The notes beneath the pieces are model-generated. The model was not told the origin of the DNA. It ran no database searches and was given only the letters and a program-made list of their open reading frames with translations. A stretch of 7,074 bases of DNA from Rhodospirillaceae bacterium (lineage in GTDB: Bacteria; Pseudomonadota; Alphaproteobacteria; MPNO01; UBA2964): the NCBI GenBank assembly GCA_018660305.1, contig JABJKO010000031.1:1-7074 (forward strand), written 5' to 3'. Every line of letters starts with the position of its first letter. Within the stretch, counting starts at the first letter, position 1. This document shows positions 1 through 7,074 of the stretch, piece by piece. The translations under genes were made by a program, and so were the position numbers.

Positions 1-2
1 CA

Positions 3-119
3 GCCACCATCGCCGCTGGCGCAGCCGCCATCACGGTCGCCGTAAAGCCGGTCTGTGAACTGGTGGTTAAATGCCGTGCGATGACGGATCAGCATACCGC
101 CTGGCAACAAAGCGCCTGA
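3..119 (+). CDS. Possible C-terminal end of an unrecognised protein (5' partial)
   Basis: One plus-strand frame is open from the left edge to a TGA at 117-119 and gives 38 residues. The stretch starts with a small, Ala/Val-rich hydrophobic segment (ATIAAGAAAITVAV) and ends in a polar tail (CRAMTDQHTAWQQSA). That pattern would fit a last membrane helix followed by a short cytoplasmic tail, but this is inference. The other two plus-strand frames close at 43-45 and 56-58. If real, the gene converges on the LysM gene with about 40 bp between stops and no convincing terminator. I do not recognise the family. An open stretch this short can occur by chance in GC-rich DNA. Confidence 0.3.
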   Translation, partial: ATIAAGAAAITVAVKPVCELVVKCRAMTDQHTAWQQSA

Positions 120-160
120 CAGGTCCCGGTTGGGTGACCGCCGGTACGAAGGCGCCGGTC

Positions 161-1312
161 TCAATTTACATGCGGAACGAAGAAGACCTGTCCTGGGTAG
201 ATCAGATCGGGATTACGGATCTGCTCACGGTTCGCGTCAAAAATAACGGTGTATTGAACACCGCTGCCATAGACCCGCCGGGCTATCCGCCAAAGGCTGT
301 TGCCGGGCTCGACAAAGACGACCGTCTGCCGTGACGAAGAGTTAGCGGGTTTCGCACGGGTAAACTGAGTTTCGGCCCTGCCCAAAACCTTGCCGTCTTT
401 ATCTACCTGATCGACACGCAGCGTATAAAGGCCCGGCGACAGCGCGCCGCCCGGCACCAACCGCCAACGTCCCTGCGGATCCGCTTTTCCCGAACCGGCG
501 AATTTGTTTTCGATATATATGTGAAGACGCTCACCGGCCGTTGCCGACCCGCTGATAGTGACATTGCCTGACTCGTCATAATCCACCGCATCGACGGAGA
601 GCGGTTTGGCCGCCGGATCACCGGAAAAGCCAGCACCGGGCGCCACGGCCTGTCTTGGTTTCTGGATAACCACAGATTCGCCCTTGCCTTCGCGGGGGAC
701 AAGAACGGCCAGAGCGCCAACGGTCGGGGCCGCGGCCTTTTTCCTCTCCGGAACGACAATCACTACGTTCTTCCGCGATTGAGCGGCATCGCCGGTGCGG
801 GTTCGCGAAGACAGGGTCAGTTCGCGGCTACCGGCCGCCAACGGCTCTTTTGGAATAACAACCCATTCGCCACGGGAATCCGCTCTTACGGTGCCCACCT
901 CGGTCTTGCCGTCCCTCACCGTCACCTCGGCGTTGGGCGAGGCGCGCCCGGCAATGACAGCATCGCCTCTCGGATTGATCCTGACCACATCAAAAGAGGG
1001 GCGGCGAGATGCCGGTGCGGATGCCGGTGCGGATGTCGGTACGGATGTCGGTACGGATGCCAGTGCCGATGCCGGTGCCGGTGCGGATTCCAGTGCGGAT
1101 GCCGGTGCCGCCGCGGACACCTCATCCCTGGTGGCAATAATTTTTTTGCGCGGTGTGTCGGAAACCGGCACGCCGGCACCGGGCGATGGTGCCGGTGGCT
1201 TCAGAACTGCGGCGGTTTCGCTCGGCGGGTCGCCATCGACAAAAAATGTCAAAGCTATTGCTGCGGCACCAATTACCGCACCGATGCTTCCCAGTATAAG
1301 AGGCCGGCTCAC
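161..1312 (-). CDS. Membrane-anchored Ig-like/LysM envelope protein
   Basis: A 383-residue protein probably held in the inner membrane and acting in the periplasm on or near peptidoglycan. Residues about 5-24 form one hydrophobic helix (LILGSIGAVIGAAAIALTFF) without a clear cleavage site, so an N-terminal anchor is likely. Residues about 30-102 are an Ala/Pro/Ser-rich linker. Two beta-rich modules follow at about 106-172 and 239-320. Both have the pattern of bacterial Ig-like repeats: G-x-A/S-x-G, then 'ADSRGEW' or 'ADPQGRW', then 'LAAGSRELT' or 'LSPGLYTLR'. Residues about 329-381 are a LysM domain (VEPGNSLWRIARRVYG ... IRNPDLIYPGQVFFVP), the known peptidoglycan/GlcNAc-binding fold. The start is GTG at 1312, with a GGGAGGG purine-rich ribosome site about 11 nt upstream. 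No catalytic domain is visible, so a structural or scaffolding role is the best inference. Similar LysM plus Ig proteins are common in Alphaproteobacteria, usually uncharacterised. Confidence 0.88.
   Translation of the reverse strand: MSRPLILGSIGAVIGAAAIALTFFVDGDPPSETAAVLKPPAPSPGAGVPVSDTPRKKIIATRDEVSAAAPASALESAPAPASALASVPTSVPTSAPASAPASRRPSFDVVRINPRGDAVIAGRASPNAEVTVRDGKTEVGTVRADSRGEWVVIPKEPLAAGSRELTLSSRTRTGDAAQSRKNVVIVVPERKKAAAPTVGALAVLVPREGKGESVVIQKPRQAVAPGAGFSGDPAAKPLSVDAVDYDESGNVTISGSATAGERLHIYIENKFAGSGKADPQGRWRLVPGGALSPGLYTLRVDQVDKDGKVLGRAETQFTRAKPANSSSRQTVVFVEPGNSLWRIARRVYGSGVQYTVIFDANREQIRNPDLIYPGQVFFVPHVN
1008..1109. repeat. 12-bp tandem repeat in the LysM gene linker
   Basis: Eight degenerate copies of a 12-bp unit, GATGCCGGTGCG on the plus strand, run head to tail. 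One extra half unit (GGTGCG, 1080-1085) sits after copy six. Copies 1 and 2 are identical to each other, as are copies 3 and 4 (GATGTCGGTACG). In the protein this encodes four-residue units such as APAS and VPTS. Because the unit is a multiple of three, copy-number change alters linker length without breaking the frame. Confidence 0.85.
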
Positions 1313-1366
1313 TGTTATTCTTTCCCTCCCAACCCCGGGCGGTTTCGTAGCGATATGCTGTGGAAT

Positions 1367-1395
1367 AGTCTAGTCGCCGGTCCCGCTCGACGCAA
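1367..1395 (-). promoter_or_regulatory. Putative sigma70-type promoter of the LysM gene
   Basis: On the minus strand, TTGCGT (1395-1390) and TAGACT (1372-1367) are separated by exactly 17 bp, matching the -35/-10 layout moderately (four of six bases in each box). Transcription would begin near 1360, giving a leader of about 48 nt before the GTG start. An inverted repeat CCGGTCC/GGACCGG (1377-1383 and 1408-1414) brackets the -35 box and might be an operator. The 163-bp gap from the cytochrome gene to the LysM gene contains no other gene and no clear T-tailed terminator. Confidence 0.45.
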
Positions 1396-1475
1396 TGCAG
1401 CGGCAATGGACCGGGCTACCCGTCCAAATGTGGCTTTGCGCTGGAAAACCCTGGCATTGAGGTTCCGCCCGACTT

Positions 1476-2372
1476 TCAGCGAATCGGTGGCAGCGCTTTC
1501 AAATAGGTAGAGATCGCCGACCTGTCGGCATTGGAAAGCTGATCTGTCCCCATATCGACCACATCGAACATGAGTGATCCGGCGTAATCGCCTTCGGGGT
1601 CTTCGCCGGATTCGAGATAGATCTCTATCTGTTCCATGGACCAGGCGCGAATACCGTTGCCGTCATCGGACCTGATATTGGGCACCGCCTCACCTTCCGG
1701 CCCCTTCCCTTCTTCGGCGCCGACGAACCATTGGGAATGATCGAGGCCACCCAGAAAATTACGCGGAGTATGGCACTCGCCGCAATGGGCCACCGCCCTG
1801 GACAGGTAGGCGCCGCGATTCCATTGAGCGGATTTTGTGTCATCCGCCTTGTAGGGACCGCGATCGAAAAACAACCACTTCCAGAATATCTGCCCAAATC
1901 GCAGATTGAAGGGAAACCCCACATCATGGGGCCGGTCAGCCTGGGCCACGGGAGGCAGTGTGAAGATATAGGCCTTGAGCGCCCTCATATCGTCGTCCGT
2001 CATATTGGTGAAGGACGGATAGGGAAATACCGGGAAATAGTGGCTGCCGTCGGGCGCGATGCCGTCTCTCATGGCGCGGATGAAATCGTCATCCGACCAG
2101 GCGCCGATACCATGATCTTTGTCCGGCGTGATATTGGGGGCGTAAAAGGCGCCGAACGGGGTCTTTAACGCGGCACCACCCGCGGCCAGCGGGCCTTTCC
2201 GCTTTGTGTCCGTATGACAATTGGCGCAGCCACCCACCGCGAAAAGAACTTTACCTTTCGCAATGACGTCACTGCTCTGTGCAAGAACCGGCGTGCCCCA
2301 TAAGCAGAGGGCGGCCGCAGCCGCCCTCATTACCCATGATCCCCGCCACACCCTGTGCGACGGTAGTGTCAT
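1476..2372 (-). CDS. Di-heme c-type cytochrome (periplasmic)
   Basis: A 298-residue exported electron carrier with two covalent haem sites, CANCH (residues 49-53) and CGECH (197-201). The first half carries the block 'TPFGAFYAPNITPD', followed by a GIGAWSDDDF segment and 'FPVFPYPSFTNMTDDDM'. These are typical of the di-/tri-haem cytochrome subunits that accept electrons from membrane-bound dehydrogenases (alcohol, gluconate, fructose, isoquinoline/aldehyde types; COG2010-like). M124 is the likely axial ligand of haem 1, and M268 (or M274) of haem 2. An N-terminal signal ends near VLA/QSS (about residue 31). No C-terminal membrane helix is seen, and length fits two haem domains. The start is uncertain: ATG at 2372 directly follows the upstream stop codon (TAA-ATG) with a weak ribosome site, while ATG at 2330 (residue 15) has GGGGA 9 nt upstream and would still give a short signal peptide. 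It is co-transcribed with the cytochrome c556-like gene. No dehydrogenase partner is in the window. Confidence 0.9.
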   Translation of the reverse strand: MTLPSHRVWRGSWVMRAAAAALCLWGTPVLAQSSDVIAKGKVLFAVGGCANCHTDTKRKGPLAAGGAALKTPFGAFYAPNITPDKDHGIGAWSDDDFIRAMRDGIAPDGSHYFPVFPYPSFTNMTDDDMRALKAYIFTLPPVAQADRPHDVGFPFNLRFGQIFWKWLFFDRGPYKADDTKSAQWNRGAYLSRAVAHCGECHTPRNFLGGLDHSQWFVGAEEGKGPEGEAVPNIRSDDGNGIRAWSMEQIEIYLESGEDPEGDYAGSLMFDVVDMGTDQLSNADRSAISTYLKALPPIR

Positions 2373-2885
2373 TTATGACGTTTTTTTCTTCTTCGGCTTG
2401 GGACCGCGGAATGTCTTATGACAAGTGCCGCAGGCGGTCTTACCGAAACCCTTCATGGCGGCGGCAATCTTCGCCTTGTCGCCGGTCGCAGCCGCGTTTT
2501 CGAGGTCGTTCGACCAGGACACCAGGACCTTCGCCGCTTTGCGGAAATCACCGGATTTGCTCCAGATCGCGGGTTTGGCGCGCGTCTTACCAGGCTTGTC
2601 CTTCAGGCTTGTGCCCTTGGGGAACATTGTCAACAAACGTTGGCCAAGACCGGCCATTGCGAGGGCGCGGAATTCCATATCTCCAGCCGTCCCTAGCCGC
2701 GCTTCTTTTTTCGGGTTCTTGTGGCCCTTGAGATATTTCTTGATCGCCTTGTTGTGACCAGAAAGCTCTTTCATGATCGCGCGTCGTGTCTTGATCGGAT
2801 CGGCGTTGGCAATTTCGACCTGCGTGGTCGCGATCAACGCGAAACCCGCGGCAACATAAACCAACGATTTAAGCCATTTCGTCAT
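2373..2885 (-). CDS. Class II cytochrome c (cytochrome c'/c556 family)
   Basis: A 170-residue periplasmic single-haem protein. Residues 1-28 are a Sec signal peptide (MTKWLKSLVYVAAGFALIA ... ANA/DP cleavage). The mature part is the four-helix bundle of the class II family. Helix 1 has RRAIMKELSGHNKAI with M38, the position of the methionine ligand in six-coordinate c556. The middle has the family-typical 'AIWSKSGDFRKAA' (about 106-118), and the C-terminal helix carries CGTCH (152-156). The presence of M38 favours a low-spin electron-transfer c556 over a gas-binding c'; this is inference. The tail after the haem site is strongly basic (GPKPKKKKTS), encoded partly by a run of seven A. Start ATG at 2885 has an excellent ribosome site (GGGAGG, 5 nt spacing). 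It is the first gene of a two-gene operon with the di-heme cytochrome. Its promoter must lie in the 157-bp region shared with the divergent LOG gene. Confidence 0.9.
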   Translation of the reverse strand: MTKWLKSLVYVAAGFALIATTQVEIANADPIKTRRAIMKELSGHNKAIKKYLKGHKNPKKEARLGTAGDMEFRALAMAGLGQRLLTMFPKGTSLKDKPGKTRAKPAIWSKSGDFRKAAKVLVSWSNDLENAAATGDKAKIAAAMKGFGKTACGTCHKTFRGPKPKKKKTS

Positions 2886-3042
2886 TCAAACCTCCCTGAG
2901 AACCCTATTACGTGACGAAACATCAATGCTTTCCGTCACCTATTCGCCTGTACACCTTCAGATTTCCTACCTTTCAGGCCTCTCGTCAAGTATGAATTGA
3001 CCCATAATTGCTCCCTGGTTCATCGACGAAAGGCTCCACGGT
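2886..3042. promoter_or_regulatory. Divergent intergenic region between the cytochrome operon and the LOG gene
   Basis: This 157-bp region must drive both the cytochrome operon (minus) and the LOG gene (plus). The leftward ribosome site GGGAGG is at 2896-2891 and the rightward GAAAGG at 3028-3033. A -10-like CATAAT at 3003-3008 could serve the LOG gene, but no good -35 lies at 16-19 bp. On the minus strand a TTGACG (2989-2984) is a candidate -35 for the cytochromes, but its -10 is poor. A perfect 6-bp inverted repeat, GTGACG (2912-2917) and CGTCAC (2934-2939), with 16 bp between arms lies 27-54 bp upstream of the cytochrome start. It could be an operator or a leader hairpin. Confidence 0.4.
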
Positions 3043-3627
3043 TTGGCTGACATCAAATCCATCTGCGTGTTCTGCGGCGCGTCCACCGGCAATGACCCAC
3101 TGTTCGCGGAACAGGCGACGCACCTGGGACGATTAATAGGCACGGCCGGCATCAGACTTGTGTTTGGCGGCGGCAGAATTGGTCTCATGGGGGCCGTTGC
3201 CGACGGCGCGCTGGCCGTCGGCGGCGAGGTAATCGGCGTCATTCCCGACTATCTGAAGGATTTGGAACACGGCCATCCCCATGTCACCGATTTGCAGGTC
3301 GTCGACAGCATGCATAGCCGTAAACAGCGCATGTTCGAACTGGCCGACGGCTTTGTCACCCTGCCCGGCGGTGTGGGCACGCTGGACGAGACCTTCGAAA
3401 TCGTCACCTGGAAACAGCTCAGAATGCACGATAAACCGATCGTCATCGTCGATACCGGGGGTTACTGGAAATCTTTTGACACGCTGGTCGCCAATGCCGT
3501 GGAGGCCGGCTTTGCCTCTCCACGGACCCGGACCCTCTATAAAGTGGTGCAAAACGTGGAGGACGTCCTGACGACCCTGAGCACCATGCCGGCGGAGCCT
3601 ATCGAGGCGGATTCTTCGCGGTTTTAG
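3043..3627 (+). CDS. LOG-family nucleotide 5'-monophosphate phosphoribohydrolase (TIGR00730 type)
   Basis: A 194-residue cytosolic Rossmann-fold enzyme of the LOG/'lysine decarboxylase-like' family, which hydrolyses the N-glycosidic bond of nucleoside 5'-monophosphates (cytokinin ribotides in plants and some bacteria, AMP-like substrates in others). The length is normal. Diagnostic motifs: CGAS near residues 11-14, GGGRIGLMG (42-50), MHSRK with R93/K94 (90-94), and the signature PGGVGTLDE (108-116), whose E116 with R93 forms the active site. The old 'lysine decarboxylase' label for this family is wrong. The start is TTG at 3043: GAAAGG lies 9 nt upstream, the second residues ADIKSICVFCG match where the family normally begins, and no ATG occurs in frame before residue 49. 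The gene is divergent from the cytochrome operon and convergent with alaS (27 bp between stops). The physiological substrate cannot be told from sequence. Confidence 0.92.
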   Translation: MADIKSICVFCGASTGNDPLFAEQATHLGRLIGTAGIRLVFGGGRIGLMGAVADGALAVGGEVIGVIPDYLKDLEHGHPHVTDLQVVDSMHSRKQRMFELADGFVTLPGGVGTLDETFEIVTWKQLRMHDKPIVIVDTGGYWKSFDTLVANAVEAGFASPRTRTLYKVVQNVEDVLTTLSTMPAEPIEADSSRF

Positions 3628-3654
3628 GGGTTCCCGGCGAACCGCCCACAATCC

Positions 3655-6309
<2,655 letters not shown>

Positions 6310-6366
6310 GGGGTCCTATTGGCTGCGCAGTGGGCAACATGGTGCGATCTTGTCGACTGGGCCGAA

Positions 6367-6395
6367 GTATTACCGGGAGTACCGGGGCCTGTCCA
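6367..6395 (-). promoter_or_regulatory. Putative sigma70-type alaS promoter
   Basis: On the minus strand TGGACA (6395-6390) and TAATAC (6372-6367) are separated by exactly 17 bp, a good match to the -35/-10 consensus. Initiation near 6360 would leave a leader of about 50 nt before the alaS ATG. It lies downstream of the recA terminator, consistent with independent transcription of alaS. Confidence 0.6.
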
Positions 6396-6430
6396 GAAGC
6401 GCCGCCTCGGGAGCGGACTGTCTGGCGGCA

Positions 6431-6468
6431 CAAAAGAAACGGGCGTGCAATCGGTATGATGCACGCCC
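6431..6468 (-). terminator. Intrinsic terminator of recA
   Basis: A perfect 9-bp stem, GGGCGTGCA (6441-6449) with TGCACGCCC (6460-6468), encloses a 10-nt loop. Reading leftwards (the recA direction), the stem is followed immediately by GTTTCTTTTG (6440-6431), a T-rich tail. On the plus strand the trailing sequence is AGTGTTT, a weaker tail. In the sequence without the inserted element it would sit about 40 bp after the recA stop. Confidence 0.75.
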
Positions 6469-6508
6469 AGTGTTTCGATCCGGGGGACGGATCGGGGGGA
6501 GATAAAGC

Positions 6509-6532
6509 CTAGAGTAGTATCCCGCTAAATTG
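6509..6532 (+). repeat. Left terminal inverted repeat of the MITE-like element
   Basis: This is the exact reverse complement of 6758-6781 over 24 bp. CTAG at 6509-6512 is the likely target-derived part; the core occupies 6513-6532. A short C-run (6534-6539) follows inside the element. Confidence 0.9.
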
Positions 6533-6757
6533 ACCCCCCTGCGTTGTGCGCAGATGAGTCGATCCGCGAGGCGCGGTTCGCAGGGCGATGCCGTCGCATC
6601 GGACAAGGATCGCAACGACGCGGGCGGCCGTCTGCGCGCAACCCTTCGGGCCGGGGCCTTTTGCGCCAGGGATGCGTCGCGCGGCTTGCCCGTAGCATGG
6701 CTACGCGCTGCACCACGCTCCTACCCCTGGCACAAAATGCCCGCGGCGCAGGGCGGC

Positions 6758-6781
6758 CAATTTAGCGGGATACTACTCTAG
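6758..6781 (-). repeat. Right terminal inverted repeat of the MITE-like element
   Basis: This arm is identical in reverse complement to the left arm. Its outer CTAG (6778-6781) overlaps the end of recA: on the minus strand the TAG at 6780-6778 is the recA stop codon, so repeat and gene share four bases. Confidence 0.9.
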
Positions 6782-7074
6782 CTGGCCTGTTCTTCGATTC
6801 CTTCAACTTCGTCGGTTTCTTCCGGGCCCATGGCGTCGCCTTTCATGGCCGCATCGGAGATCAGACCGGCATTTTCGCGGATGCCCCGTTCGATGGCGGC
6901 GGCTACTTCGGGATTATCGCGCAGGAACTGCTTGGAGTTTTCGCGCCCCTGCCCGACACGCTGGCTGTCATAGGAGAACCAGGCGCCGGATTTCTCGACG
7001 ATGCCGGATTTGACCCCGAGATCGATGAGCTCACCCATCTTGGAGATGCCTTCGCCATACATGATGTCGAATTC
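6778..7074 (-). CDS. recA: RecA recombinase, C-terminal part (5' end beyond window)
   Basis: The last 98 residues of RecA, the ATP-dependent DNA strand-exchange protein that also triggers LexA self-cleavage. The fragment opens at [20 protein letters not shown] and continues with '[35 protein letters not shown]', which aligns with the end of the core and the C-terminal domain of E. coli RecA (EF-x-I-x-YGEGI, VEK-x-GAW, GQG-x-EN, F-L-x-DNPE). It ends in the usual acidic tail ([16 protein letters not shown]), which modulates DNA binding. The frame is open to the right edge. ATG at 7062 is internal, not the start. The stop codon TAG lies within the CTAG at the end of the MITE-like element, without altering the reading frame. 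The promoter, nucleotide-binding motifs and any SOS box are outside the window. Confidence 0.97.
   Translation of the reverse strand, partial: EFDIMYGEGISKMGELIDLGVKSGIVEKSGAWFSYDSQRVGQGRENSKQFLRDNPEVAAAIERGIRENAGLISDAAMKGDAMGPEETDEVEGIEEQAS
7069..7074. other. EcoRI site at the right edge
   Basis: The window ends exactly in GAATTC, within recA. This may be coincidence or may mark the boundary of a restriction-cloned fragment. The left edge has no such site. Confidence 0.5.

Larger units (their letters stand above)
6509..6781. mobile_element. MITE-like non-autonomous element with 24-bp terminal inverted repeats
   Basis: A 273-bp segment is bounded by perfect 24-bp inverted repeats. Each arm is CTAG plus the 20-base core AGTAGTATCCCGCTAAATTG, and symmetry stops sharply outside (mismatch at the next base on both sides). 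The ends read as either a 4-bp CTAG target duplication (IS5-like) or a TA duplication within CTAG, as known for IS630/Tc1-mariner elements. Both models restore the same empty site, GATAAAGC-CTAG-CTGG. No transposase fits in the interior. The open frames there (for example 6530-6781 plus) are Arg/Ala-rich, lack homology that I recognise, and run into the repeat. Internal dyads include an 18-bp imperfect stem (6654-6671 with 6725-6742) and small hairpins at 6586-6601 and 6681-6695. It is probably mobilised in trans by a related transposase elsewhere. The family name is unknown to me. Confidence 0.8.

Noticed and set aside
120..160. Terminator between the possible left-edge gene and the LysM gene
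   Set aside because: Only 4-5 bp GC dyads with interruptions are present and no T-tail was found.
71..334. 87-residue plus-strand open frame
   Set aside because: Most of it is antisense to the LysM domain coding region, it has no ribosome site of note, and its product is unrecognisable.
1008..1109. CRISPR array
   Set aside because: The repeats are 12-bp, contiguous and coding, without unique spacers.
779..1510. 243-residue and 192-residue plus-strand open frames over the LysM gene
   Set aside because: Their Cys/Arg-rich or Asp/Ala-rich repeats are simply the 12-bp tandem array read on the wrong strand. The minus-strand protein has clear Ig-like and LysM domains.
3043..3627. Lysine decarboxylase
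   Set aside because: PGGxGTxxE with the RK motif marks the LOG phosphoribohydrolase family; the decarboxylase name is a legacy misannotation.
3618..3645. Possible bidirectional terminator between the LOG gene and alaS
   Set aside because: GCGGTT/AACCGC (3618-3623, 3640-3645) can pair, but the stem is short, the loop is 16 nt, and no T-run follows on either strand.
6530..6781. 83-residue plus-strand and related minus-strand frames inside the MITE-like element
   Set aside because: They run into the inverted repeats and consist of Arg/Ala-rich translation of palindromic GC-rich DNA. No transposase motif is visible.

Overview
The window looks like chromosomal DNA of an alphaproteobacterium, GC-rich and probably from a Rhodospirillales-like lineage. 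The main reasons are the recA-alaS gene order on one strand, which is common in Alphaproteobacteria, the codon use, and the periplasmic c-type cytochromes. The lineage assignment is an inference; no rRNA gene is present. Most of the content is ordinary. The last six bases form an EcoRI site, so the right edge may be a cloning or fragment boundary.

Layout, left to right. Bases 3-119 may be the C-terminal end of an unrecognised plus-strand gene. Bases 161-1312 (minus) encode a membrane-anchored envelope protein with two Ig-like modules and a C-terminal LysM domain. Its low-complexity linker is encoded by a 12-bp tandem repeat. A plausible promoter lies just upstream. Bases 1476-2885 (minus) hold a compact two-gene cytochrome operon: a class II cytochrome c (c556-like) followed directly by a di-heme cytochrome c, with the stop codon of the first touching the possible start of the second. 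A 157-bp divergent intergenic region separates this operon from a LOG-family nucleotide phosphoribohydrolase (plus, 3043-3627, TTG start). That gene converges, with 27 bp between stops, on alaS (minus, 3655-6309). alaS has a good sigma70-type promoter. Upstream of it lies the intrinsic terminator of recA, and the 3' end of recA (minus) runs off the right edge.

The most distinctive item is a 273-bp terminal-inverted-repeat element (6509-6781) with perfect 24-bp arms (20-bp core plus palindromic CTAG ends) and no credible protein. It looks like a non-autonomous transposable element (MITE) inserted in a CTAG site that contains the recA stop codon. It separates recA from its terminator while leaving the stop codon intact. 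Its interior contains further dyads, so read-through recA mRNA would carry a long structured 3' UTR.

Functionally, recA and alaS are housekeeping genes (DNA repair; tRNA-Ala charging). The LOG protein is a nucleotide-metabolism enzyme. The two cytochromes probably form a periplasmic electron-transfer pair whose dehydrogenase or oxidase partner is not in the window. No phage, CRISPR, toxin-antitoxin or tRNA/rRNA features were seen, and I did not find a clearly new multi-gene system.
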